From positions 2,418,001-2,482,000 of the forward strand of contig JAGPYM010000004.1 in the NCBI GenBank assembly GCA_020736575.1: a stretch of 64,000 bases of DNA, given 5' to 3'. This stretch comes from Thelonectria olida (taxonomy: Eukaryota; Ascomycota; Sordariomycetes; Hypocreales; Nectriaceae). The translations under genes and the position numbers were made by a program. This document shows positions 9,971-20,429 of this stretch, one piece after another. The first letter of the stretch is position 1. Each line of letters opens with the position of its first letter. Below the pieces are notes generated by a model that saw only the letters and a program-made list of their open reading frames with translations, made no database searches and was not told the DNA's origin.

Positions 9971-12760
9971 ATGTCGTACTCTTTGTGCACCTCCTTTATA
10001 GGAGAATCGTTGATATCCGGGTTTAACTGGATCAACTATCCGGATCCTTCAAATGGATTTGTTTCGTATGGCCCCTTCGGTGACAGTGCTGGTGTGTGTT
10101 GCTTCCCTGTGCTAACGTGATGGTAGATACCAGACTCAAGAAGACGCCCAGAGTATGGGCCTTTACTCAGTTGACCCGGATACGCAAGTCGTCCGTCTGG
10201 GCGTGGACTACACGAACAAGTTCGATGTCAGCGAGGGCCGACCCAGTCTCCGACTGGAAAGCAAAGAGGCTTTCAACCATGGGCTTTGGATCGCGGATTT
10301 TCTTCACATGCCCCCCTCGCAATGCGGCGTTTGGCCTGCGTGTAAGTTGTCAAATTCATCCAACCCAGTCCTCAAATGTATCAACTGACCTTGTGTAGTC
10401 TGGGCTTATGGAGCCGACTGGCCAAACGACGGCGAGCTGGACATTATCGAGGGGGCCAACTTGGTCTACTCCAACATCATGGCCGGCCACACTGCCGACG
10501 GATGCTCTCTGGACCCTGCGGACGAAGGCCTCTTCACCGGTGAGCGCCGGAATCTCGACTGCAGCATTGGCACGCAGAACATTGGCTGCGGGTACAACCC
10601 GCCTGGCAACGACACGTCGTCGTATGGCGATGGCTTCAACGCCGTGGACGGCGGAGTGTATGCGGTCCAATGGGACTCTGAATACCTCCGCGTGTGGCAT
10701 TTTGCGCGCGGGTCGATTCCCGCTGACATTGAAGCCAAGACACCGGATCCTTCGAACTGGGGTCTTCCGCAGTCCATCTTTGGAGGATCTAAGTGTGATG
10801 TGGATACGTTCTATAAGAACATGAACATTGTTATCAACATTGTAAGTCAGCTCTATCTACACGACGTGGGAGAAGATAGCTAACGGAGGCATGCAGAACT
10901 TTTGCGGTGATTATAGTTCTGGGACCTGGAACAACTATGATACTTGCACTGAGCTGGCACCCACTTGTGAGGAGTATGTGGCGAATAACCCTGAGGCTTT
11001 TGAGAATGTGTAAGTGAGCTCCTGCATATGCGCCTGAAACTGAAGTACGCTGACGGTTGAGTAGATACTGGGCCGTAAAGTACATCGACGTCTATGAGTC
11101 TGTGGACGATACTACTCTGCCCTCCAACTCGACTATGCCTGTTGCCGTCAACGAGACCACACCTTTAACGACGCCTACATATCAGCCTACGACCGATGCT
11201 GCTGGAACTCCGTTTCCCTCTGAGCCTGCAGCAACAACCATCATGACTACCTGGTCCACTGTCGTCGTCACAATGCCTGGCGCCAGCACTCCCTCCCCCT
11301 TTCCCTCTACCCCCCCTTCCTCAGATCTCCCCTCTGCCTCCAACAAGCCTACCATTGGTGACTACACCTACCTGGGCTGCTTCCGCTCAAGCTCCAACTT
11401 CCGCACCTTCGAGCTCGCTCTCGACAGCGCAGCGATGACCATCGAGAAGTGCATCGACGCCTGCGGCGGCCTGACCTACGTGGGCGTCTTCGAACGCAAG
11501 TGCTACTGCGCCGAGAGTATTGACGCTGACACGCGCTCTCTGCCTGACGCTTTGGCTTGTGATCATGTGTGCCCTGGCGACGAGGACGAGTTTTGCGGTG
11601 GTCTTGTGAGCGGCCGGAATAATGGTACGGCGAGGCGGCGGCTGCTGAGGCGGGATGCCCCGAACTATTATCTCTTGAGTGTCTATGCCGACTTGTCTGA
11701 GACGGAGGAGCCTGAGATCCCGCCGGCTATGGGTAATCCTGTTCCCTCGCCCTCGAACACTGACTCCTCGACTACTGCTGCTGCCGTAGTCTCCTCCACT
11801 TCATCGTCGGAGCCATCCTCAGTCACAGTCACAGTGGTGGCCAGTCAAGAAGCGCAGTTCGTCAACCCGTTGACAACAACCTTGACATACACGATCCTGT
11901 GCCCGACGAACCCAAGCTCCTTGATGGCGACCGAACTCGTCACCGTGGTCGAAGACTGCGGCTGCACGGAACAGCCAGCGCTGCCGATGGAGACAAAGGT
12001 AGTCGAGTGCGAGGGCTGCGGGCGGAACGGCGCGAACACGGTTACGATTACGGTGCCTGTGACGACGACGGCTACGCAGGTGGTCGGCGTTACGGTGACG
12101 GCTGAGGCTGCCAAGGCTGCTGAGACGACAGTTGAGGCAATGGGCACGACAATTGTTGTAGAGGACGTGCAGACGATGGTCGAACCGGTTGCGACGACAC
12201 CTGCGGCAATGGACACTACAGTCGAGGAGGTTGCAGAGATGACCGCTGAGCCCGCTGAGCCCGCTGAGACGACGCTTGAAGCAATAGGCACAACGGTCGA
12301 CGAGGTTGTTGAGGTGACGGCTCAGCCTGATGCGACAACCCCTGGAGCCCCGGGCACGACCCCCGGGAGGTTCGTGGAGATGACGGTCGAGGGTGCAGGG
12401 ACTACTCTTGAAGCAGCAACGGCGACTGCAGGCGCAGCTGAGCCAGCGACCGAAGCTTCCGAACTACCCGTCGACGCTGCTCAGCCGACGATTGGGGTTT
12501 CTGAAGCAGCAACGCCTGACGCTGCTCAGCTAACTGCCGAGGCAGAACAACAGACACAAACGCAGCTGAACAGGCTCGTGGCTATTCCAAGTGCGAAAGC
12601 TGCGACCCCACAAGGCTTCACGGACCGAGTTCGCCCAGTGGTGTCGACGCCCGTGGCTACTCCTGAGGTCGTCTTGGTGTCGGGAAGCGGGTGGAAGGAA
12701 GTCAAGGGCAGCGTCGCCGTGACGATGGTGCTGGCTGTGGCTTTTGCAGTGCTGCTATAG
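9971..12760 (+). CDS. GH16 endo-beta-glucanase with WSC domain and GPI-type tail
   Basis: Cell-wall beta-1,3(4)-glucan hydrolase or transglycosylase. Exons 9971-10065, 10127-10341, 10399-10841, 10897-11009 and 11065-12760 give 853 aa; each join keeps the frame. The GH16 catalytic motif DGELDIIEGAN (E-x-D-x-x-E, about residue 115) lies in the ENG/LicA-like subfamily. After a Thr/Pro-rich linker comes a WSC carbohydrate-binding domain (about 387-470: YTYLGCFRSS, CIDACGG, CYCAES, EFCGG). Then comes a long Thr/Ala/Glu-rich stalk with degenerate roughly 30-residue repeats, and a C-terminal hydrophobic tail after GSGWKEVKGS that looks like a GPI-anchor signal. Odd: no signal peptide follows the first available ATG. 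A good acceptor (CCTTTATAG at 10001) suggests an upstream exon that I could not locate, so the N terminus is uncertain. Confidence 0.87.
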
Positions 12761-13103
12761 GGCAGGTCGCTGGTAACTATTCTTGTGTGTTCTTGGTATT
12801 TGATTCTTGGGACGCTTGAAACGTCATGGATAGGGATATAGGGATGGTTATGCTTTTGGGAAAACGGCGACGAATGGACGGTTTTGGCTTAATGGCCTGG
12901 GAGATTAATGACTTGGGTATACCCTTGGGATATGTAATTCGGATGAACGTGGCAACGCGGTTTGGGTAATGACATAGAATACAGGTACTAACGTCTTGGA
13001 TGGACGAATTAATGAATATCAAGTTAGAGGACTCAAGACCTGGACGCCCTGCTTTTGGAATTGGTACATAACATTCTATCCTGTGCATGTGGTAATTCAA
13101 ATG
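12761..13103. other. Intergenic region between convergent genes
   Basis: About 340 bp between the 3' ends of the GH16 gene and the metallophosphoesterase gene. Nothing is recognised. Confidence 0.5.
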
Positions 13104-14187
13104 CTAAATATCAATTACAACAGCTCTGCTCTTGACCTTGCCAGAGTTGCCGTACATCTGACCAGCATTCACCATCAAGCCGCCCTTGTTGCTACCAGGC
13201 CCAGACATGAGCCACTTCCACAGCACACTATGGACGCCGTAGACTAGGATGCGCAAGACGTCGATCCAGGCGTCGTTGGGAAAAAAGTCCCAGACGGGGC
13301 CGCGGCGGGGGCGGGAGAGGAAGTGCTCGTAGGCCTCCTGGAGCTCGTCCCAGAAGACGGATTCCTGGCCGTAGCCCCAGTGGACGTGGCCGAAGACGTG
13401 GAGACGAGGTTTCACGCGCCAGATTTCGCGGAGGAGGTGGCGGCATCCGAGACTGAGGTCGCGGTGGTGAAGCTAGGGAGGCCATGTGAGCGAGATGCGA
13501 AATTGGAATGGTTGCGAGAGGCTTACAGGGGGAGTGTGAGTTACGAGAATATCCGTCTCAATGGGGATCTTGCTTAGCCATGGCTGAGTGGCATCGGTGT
13601 ATTGGAACCTGCAGTCGTTAGTTGTGACACAATACTATCTTGTGATTGGCGTCCTGGTTGACTCACGCGAACGCCTTGGGCCCAATATTTGGGATATCCG
13701 GAGCGCCAAAGATATGAATGGTACGGCCCTTGATCTCCTGAACCGTCATGGAGCCCTCAAGATAATGAATGCCCGTTAAGTCGGGCTTTGCGCCGGACTG
13801 AACATCCTTCTCGGGCCGGCTGGCTGGATCAAACCAGCTATCGTGGTTTCCGGCAACGACGACTTTGACCGGATGAGGCTGTTTCCGGAGCCAATTGAGC
13901 TGGGCGTCGATATCTTGGACGGTGCCGGCGTTTGTGAGATCGCCAGCATGGATGAGAATGTCGCCGTGGGGGATGGGGACCTTGAGGTCGTGGGTGTCGG
14001 AGATGCAGACGACGCGAATGGGGGGCTTGTCGCGGGGCGGCCTGAAGGGGCGGCCGCGGAGGAAGAGGATGAAGTGGTAGAATTGGATGACGAGGAATGT
14101 GAGAGGTGAGGAGAGGAAGTGGTCGATGAGGGTCAAGGGCTCCCACTGGTTGCGGCGGCGGAGGCCGAGATAAGTGAGCAGGCCCAT
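13104..14187 (-). CDS. Calcineurin-like metallophosphoesterase (MPPED-like)
   Basis: Dinuclear metal phosphoesterase, probably a phosphodiesterase of the MPPED1/2 type. Exons on the minus strand are 14187-13667, 13608-13527 and 13472-13104 (323 aa). The metal-binding motifs appear in order: ISDTHD (about 62-67), GDILIHAGDLTN (about 74-85), GNHDSW (about 111), LVTHTPPLHHRDLSLGC across the exon 2/3 join, and GHVHWGYG. This is a complete active-site set. Before them lies a hydrophobic segment (LTFLVIQFYHFILFL) that may anchor the protein in a membrane. ATG 14187 is preferred over an in-frame ATG at 14364, whose extension has no domain-like content. Physiological substrate unknown. Confidence 0.9.
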
Positions 14188-15167
14188 GGCCGTGCAGGAT
14201 TGAGTGGTTGATGCCAATTGAGTCCCAAGGGTCGAGACTTTTGTATAGTGGTGATGAGAGCGATGGTGTTGAAGAGGGAGTGCTTCGAATGTCGTCAAGA
14301 ATGACGTTGGGCATTGAGCTCCAGCTGGGGTATAGACGGGGAGCTTGGACTCGCTGGGGACCAACCGATGAGGGCACGCGGTTTAGTGAGCAACCCCACT
14401 GAAGCTTTGATGGATCATCTCATTGAGCGAATGGAGGCTGGTCGAGATGGTTGACGTCTCTAAATAGACACTTGAAACCTGGAATCGATAAGTTGATAAG
14501 AAAGCGAGAGAGGCTACTGTTTCACTCGCCATGTGAAGCTGGTCCTCCGCCGGCAAATTGATGATGCTTTATGAAGCATGGGAATCAGGTTTAAACCTTG
14601 AGGAATGTTGGTTGCGCCCAGTTGGACCCCACCTTGAAGAAGGAACCTACAGACAGACATAACTCGGTTGCTGGATTATGGATGTCGTTAGACATTGCGC
14701 CTGCCCTATGAGGCTGTTCTCATAGACGGGCTGATTGTCATGATTTTGAAAAAGCGACCACAATAATTCAGTCTCAGCTGAAATGGTTCGAGCCTTTTCA
14801 TCCTCAAACCCCGGCCCAGCTGAAGATGAAGCTCCAGTGGAGCGCACACAAGACACGATGCCCTAAAAGGATCGACCAAAGGAAGGTGACGTCGCCGTGG
14901 TGAAGCTTGGTCGCGCTTTCCGTGGCTCGATTCGCTCCCGTGTTCCCCACCACCCCGAATGGCCCCAATTCTTGATCTTGGATCGGAGGGAGGGACACAA
15001 GCTTGTCTGTCAACTTCGTCATCATTTCTTGGTGTCGTTGGACGATATTCCTCCTGTCCCTGTAACGCAACCGCATTCTTTTCTTCCTTTTCTCCTTCTC
15101 TTCTCTCCCGACTATCCTCACCCATCTTCTACTGTCCGTTACGCCAGTCCCAATCCTCACGCCAGCC
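14188..15167. promoter_or_regulatory. Divergent promoter region, metallophosphoesterase / anoctamin
   Basis: About 980 bp between two divergently transcribed genes. A pyrimidine tract at about 15074-15112 (TTTTCTTCCTTTTCTCC type) precedes the anoctamin start. No other feature is recognised. Confidence 0.45.
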
Positions 15168-17767
15168 ATGGCAGACCTCCACGACCACAGCTCCCAAGAG
15201 GGCAATTTCGGGTTCGTCTAAAGCCCACGATTCCACTCAGATATGCAGTCGAGTTCGACTCAAAACACCGTGAATAGCTTCATGAACTAACGCTTGCTCC
15301 TCTTCACAGTGTCGACTTTGTAATTCACTACAAAATCCCCCCCACCGGTAAATCATTACCTTGGCCGTCCCAGCTCGCATCCCCCGCTAATCAACCCACC
15401 CACCTTGCTGTACAGAACGCGCTCAGGCCGAAGCTGGTTTTGTCCAGCTCATCGAAGCCGTCACCGCCGTTGGCCTCGCTACCGAGGTTCGTCACGGCGA
15501 AAAAGACTCCCTCCTCATCTTTGTCAAGGTCGCCTCTTCCGATCTCTTCGCCCAGCAAGTCTATCGTGCCCGCCTCCAAGACTGGCTCAGTGGCGTCCGT
15601 GCCTCGGCCCCCGATAAAGATGTCACCCAAGCCTTGGAGAACGAGCCCGTCACCGAGGCCGAGCGCCTGCGATTGATATATCTTATGATTACCAAGCCCA
15701 AGAACGAGGGTGGTGCTGGAGTCACCTCGTCGAGTCCCAAGTGGAAGCATGTTGACGCCGTGTTTCCCTTGCATGACCGCTCCTTCAACAAGGCTTGGAT
15801 CAAGCAATGGGGCGGCAAGTATTTGCTGGAAGAAGAAGACGTAAACAACATCCGCGACAAGTTTGGTGAAAGTGTTGCCCTTTACTTCGCCTTTCTTCGT
15901 TCCTATTTCCGCTTCCAGGTTGTGCCCGCTGGTCTTGGTGCCTTCACCTGGCTGTTCCTGGGCAAATTCTCTACCCTCTATGCTCTTGGCTGTGGACTCT
16001 GGTCCGTAATCTTTTTCGAATACTGGAAGAAGCAGGAGGTTGATTTGGCCGTTCAATGGAGCGTCCGCGGTGTTTCAAACATCCAGCAATCTCGTCCAGA
16101 GTTTGAGTGGGAGCATGAGGAGGAAGATGCTGTCACTGGTGAACCGGTCAAGGTCTACCCGCCCCTCAAGCGTGTCAAGACCCAGTTGCTTCAAATCCCG
16201 TTTGGCCTTGCCTGCATTATTGCTCTAGGAAGCCTGATCGTGGCTTGCAATTCTCTGGAAATCTTCATCAACGAGGTCTACAATGGCCCTGGCAAGCAGT
16301 ATCTGGTAAGCAAGCTCTACTTTCGAAGTCGTACACAGCATAGAAGTCTAACTATCATAGGGTTTCTTGCCGACCATCCTTCTTGTTGGTGGAACGCCAA
16401 CAATCTCGGCTCTTTTGATGAATGCCGCCGAAAAGCTCAATACACTGGAGAATTATGCCACTGTAGACGGTAGGCCTTTCTAGCTCTAGACTATGAGCGG
16501 CCATTGCTGACAACTACTAGCCCACGATGCTGCTCTGATTCAGAAGCAATTCATCCTTAACTTCATGACCTCCTATATGGCCCCCCTTTTTACGGCATTT
16601 GTCTACATTCCCTTTGGACATGTTCTCATTCCCCTCCTCAACTTTTGGAAGAAGACCGCCGAAACCGTCACTTTTAGCGAGAAGCCCGTGAACACCCGAG
16701 AATTCGAGAGTAACCCAGCTCGTATCACCAACCAGATGTTTTTCTTTACTGTCACCGCTCAAATCGTCAGCCTTGCGACCGAGGTCGTTGTGCCTCTTTT
16801 GAAGCAAAAGGCCATGATAAAGGCCAAGGAGTTCAAGTCTGAGAAGAAGCAGAGCTTCGACCACGAGGAGGAGGCGGCATTCCTCGAGCGAGTCCGTCAG
16901 GAGTGCGCGATGGAGGTGTATGATGTGACAGCTGACTACCGCGAGATGGTGATGCAGTTTGGTGAGTCGAAACGTTACATGTGAAGGTAATATTCTAACG
17001 TTCCAAAGGCTACATTTCTCTATTCTCTGTTGCTTGGCCTCTTGCGGCCTGCTTCTTCCTCGCCAACAATTGGGTTGAGCTGCGATCTGATGCTTTCAAG
17101 ATTGCCACCACCAGCCGTCGCCCGATCCCCTGGCGAGCGGACTCGATTGGACCTTGGTTGACAGCACTCGGCTTCCTATCCTGGTTCGGCAGCATCACAA
17201 GCGCGGCTATTGTGTACCTGTGCCGACATACTGGTCATGGCGCCGCCAAACATTTTACTGCCGGGGGACTGCTGCTGAGCATTCTTTTCGCGGAGCACTT
17301 TTATCTCGCGGCCCAGATGGCTGCGCGATTCGTCCTCACCAAAATTGAGAGCCCTGGCCTCCAGAAGGAGCGCAAGGAGCGATACATGACGAAGAAGAAG
17401 CTTTTGGAAGAGAACCTCGGTCAGGACATCGTGGCCACGCCTGGTATCGCCACCAGCGAAAAGATTACTCGAGAGGCGCTTGAGGAGGAAGCTCGTCGAA
17501 CGTCGCTCCGAGGACATGGAACTCCTGAAGAGGCGTAAGTTTCACACTAGCTTTGAAGTATTCATAATTGCTAACCAAAGATAGTTTCTGGCAGCGGCAG
17601 AGAGGCCTAGAAGAGACGGTTGAGGTCGGACGAAGAATGATTGAGCAGCAAGTAAGTGAAGCCGTCAGAATTTCATTGTGAAGTAAAAAGTGCTAATAGT
17701 GATGTTTTAACAGACCGCCTCCAGACAGGAGACGAGCAAGACACCTGCTCCAAGTGCAAGGGCTTAA
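15168..17767 (+). CDS. Anoctamin/TMEM16 family protein (Ist2-like)
   Basis: Multi-pass membrane protein of the TMEM16 family, whose fungal members are lipid scramblases and/or ER-plasma membrane tethers. Eight exons: 15168-15211, 15310-15347, 15416-16305, 16361-16469, 16521-16961, 17009-17534, 17585-17651 and 17714-17767 (722 aa). The N-terminal cytosolic domain (VDFVIHYKIPPT, EVRHGEKDSLLIFVKVASSD) is followed by FGESVALYFAFLRSYFRF, the usual entry to the membrane domain. About eight to ten hydrophobic segments follow, e.g. LQIPFGLACIIALGSLIVA and FLPTILLVVGTPTISALLM. The segment FNKAWIKQWGG is typical of fungal homologs. The C-terminal tail is short and basic/acidic, without the long Ist2 cortical sorting tail. 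Intron 1 uses an uncommon donor, GTTCGT. Confidence 0.9.
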
Positions 17768-18199
17768 GTGAGAGGTTTGGAAAGATGATATATTAGGCGA
17801 TAGGCTTGGATAGGCCAGCTCGTGGGGCTGTTTCGAATGGGGCTGTGGAGGGGGGAGCGGTAACTGGTAGGCGGTTCGATAACGAGGTTATGATTGAGTT
17901 TAACGTTAGGCTGTTATTGATGTTTGCTACTTTGGATCGTTCAGATACTTATTGCAGATTGACTACGAAGGCGTTCGAGTGAATTCTGAAAGTCTTGTTT
18001 CTGTCATTCTCGTGCCTCCCAGGAGCCATTGACGAAGCACTGGAGTGTTGATATGAGCTCTGCATTCAGTTAAGCCGTCTAAAACCTTCAGCACCATTCT
18101 TCTCTGTCTATGAACCAACCCGTCATCCTTTCACTTAACCCACCGCAACGCTCCTTGTCTTGACTGGCTTTGGATGCTAACTTCCAAAAGCCGGGCACT
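17768..18199. other. Intergenic region between convergent genes
   Basis: About 430 bp between the 3' ends of the anoctamin and MFS genes. No feature is recognised. Confidence 0.5.
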
Positions 18200-20030
18200 T
18201 TAATGCCTCTGTCGAGACATGAAGCAAGCACACACGGTCAACAATGCCCCAGCAGCAATCACCATGATCCAGATATCCCCAATAGTGTGCACCAAGACGT
18301 CCAAGCATCGGGCTCTCAGCTCGGGGCTAATGCTCTGAAGAACTTTGCTCTGAGACCCAGCAATTGCCGCTCGGATCTCTTCGGTGGTGAAATTCTGGCC
18401 GTCGAGAACAGCCTTCATGCCCTCGAACCCCTTGCTCTGGAAGATAGCACTGGCAATGAGTAGGCCGAGCATCTGGCTCTGGCCTTGGGAAATGTTGAGG
18501 AACTGAATCACTTCTGCCATGCGGTCGGCAGGGACTATGGACGAGGCGACGGCGTAGCCGGCTTGGCTGACCGTCAGACCGAACCCAAGTAGTGCTGAGA
18601 AGCCGTATGTGTAGCTCGCGGGACTGTCGGCTTCTATGGTGTACATGGCCGCACCCCCTGCCGTTAAAATGACGCCGGATATCAGATACCAGACCATGGC
18701 GTACCCGATTCGTGGCAAAGCGTAGCCGCAGCCCAGGATAGCGGTGACGTAGAAGCAGATGAAGGGCATCAGCCGAACCGCCGCTTCAGTGCCCGAGTCG
18801 CCGTGGACGAAGAGGAAGTACAGCGGGATGTAGTATACAGCCACAAAGAGGCCCGCGCCGCCACATGCCATTGTGATGTATAGCAGGACGAGCTGCAAGT
18901 TGCCTACAAAATCGCATGGGAAAAGACGGTCGGTCTTGTTCGTGAAGAGCGCAAGGTGTTGCGTTATGGCGAACGCAGCTAGGAAGACGATGAAGAGGAC
19001 AACAAGGACAATGAAGCGAGCGTCGCTCCATGCCCATTCTGGGCCCCCAAAAGTGAAGGCCATAACAAAACAGACATACATGGCGGCGGTGAGGACGATG
19101 CCCAGCCAGTCGAGCTTCCTGATCTTTTGCGTAAAGGTTGAGTCGGGTTGTCGGGGAAGCGAAGGGAGGGCGAAGAGATATATGGGGCTTGTTACTGCGA
19201 AGAGGATGAGATTGAGGTAAAAGGCCTGTTTGATGTTAGTTTCTGAGGGCAAAGGTTCTCCTCATAGGGAATACATCTATGGAGACGCAGATGACTTACC
19301 CATCGCCAGGTCGCGGCGCTGTCTGCAAGAAGTCCCCCGATGACTGGGCCGAGAATGCATCCGCCGCCGTACACGAAGCCTTCAAACGCAATGTAAAAGG
19401 CTGCCTCGCGAGGTGTTGTCGTAGTCGTGACCAAATTGAGCGTTCTAGTACACAGAGCCAGTCAACAACTTGATCCAATCCACAGCTAAGTAGGCAGGAT
19501 AACATATAGACATACCCGAGATACATCCCCGCGCCACCAGCGCCCGCCCAAACGCGCCCAACAATCATGGCGTTCATCGACGGCGCCGCTCCGCAGAGCG
19601 CACTGCCCGCGGAGAACATGACGAGGCACGCAATGTACAGCCACTTGGTGTCGAAGACGCCGTAGGCCTTGCCCAGAGGCAGAATGGCGACGGTCGAGCC
19701 AAGGCCGAAGCCGATGCCGAGCCATCCCAGCTGCGAGACGTTGTCGAAGGACTCGGAGACGGCGGCCTGGATGTCGGCGGCGATGGTGGTGTCGAGGCCG
19801 TAGAGGAAGTTGGCGGAGAAGATGGCGACGCAGACGAGGAACCAGCGGAGGCCCGTGATGGTTCTCTGGGGAGGTTGAGGGTGTTTTTCTGGGCTGGGAG
19901 GCGCTGCCTCAGTGATGGTATCGTCGGAGGATTGCTCATCGGGCGTCATGGCTCCAGGTGAAGGAGGCTGTTGTTGCTTTTCGACATCTCGTTGCGTGTC
20001 TGTAGGTTGGGATAGAGTCACTGAGCTCAT
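18200..20030 (-). CDS. MFS drug/metabolite exporter (DHA-type)
   Basis: Proton-coupled efflux permease of the plasma membrane. Exons on the minus strand are 20030-19516, 19444-19300 and 19225-18200 (561 aa). After a roughly 60-residue Pro/Gln-rich cytosolic tail, the membrane part starts at RWFLVCVAIFSANFLYGLDT. The loop GKAYGVFDTKW matches motif A, GRVWAGAGGAGMYLG motif B, and GGCILGPVIGGLLAD motif C of drug:H+ antiporters; motif C is the antiporter signature. Segment spacing suggests 14 transmembrane helices. The gene is divergent to a Zn2Cys6 regulator 399 bp away, an arrangement often seen for regulator and target. Substrate unknown; no biosynthetic enzyme lies nearby. Confidence 0.9.
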
Positions 20031-20231
20031 GATGGGCGACTTTAACTATTAGATGCAATCTATGAATCTGCTTGAAATCGATCTCTATCTGCTGGGATTT
20101 CATGGTATTTATCTACACATTAACTGCGTCCTCTCTCAAGCCCAACTTATTAACATACATCGTTCCCCTTCCCAAAGGAGCCAAACTCCAAAACTCCAGA
20201 ACTCCAAACATCGCGACCCATATTGGAAATC

Positions 20232-20244
20232 CGGAGTCGCGGAG
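20232..20244 (+). promoter_or_regulatory. Candidate Zn2Cys6 site 1, CGGAG-N3-CGGAG
   Basis: A direct repeat of CGGAG with a 3 bp spacer (CGG triplets 5 bp apart), about 200 bp from either start codon. It has the same form as the element 41 bp downstream. The binding role is inferred. Confidence 0.45.
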
Positions 20245-20272
20245 TGACGAGCCATTGGCCTATCAAAGGACC

Positions 20273-20285
20273 CGGAGCCCCGGAG
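20273..20285 (+). promoter_or_regulatory. Candidate Zn2Cys6 site 2, CGGAG-N3-CGGAG
   Basis: The second copy of the direct CGGAG repeat; only the 3 bp spacer differs (CCC instead of TCG). It starts 41 bp after site 1, about four helical turns, so both would lie on the same DNA face. The binding role is inferred. Confidence 0.45.
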
Positions 20286-20429
20286 ATTTCTGGGGCCACG
20301 AAACCGGAACCGGGCATTATTCCGCTATCTCCGCGCCGGCCTCCAGGTTGTTCGTGTAAGCCAACTCTCGCTCTCATCAACAATAACGTAACTTTCATCC
20401 ATAGGCCATATTTGTAATTCAACACCACG

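Larger units (their letters stand above)
20031..20429. promoter_or_regulatory. Shared promoter of MFS exporter and Zn2Cys6 regulator
   Basis: The two start codons face away from each other across 399 bp. Near the centre are two copies of CGGAG-N3-CGGAG (20232-20244 and 20273-20285) and one CGG-AAC-CGG (20305-20313). CGG triplets in tandem are the usual core of sites for Zn2Cys6 regulators. Three tandem 8-mers of the form ACTCCARA also occur at 20185-20208. Confidence 0.6.

Noticed and set aside
11845..12291. A 148-codon minus-strand frame in the GH16 stalk
   Set aside because: It is the antisense of the Thr/Ala/Glu repeat stalk and is equally repetitive; nothing else supports it.
15391..16056. 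A 221-codon minus-strand frame opposite the anoctamin
   Set aside because: Overlaps conserved anoctamin exons and has no recognisable motif.
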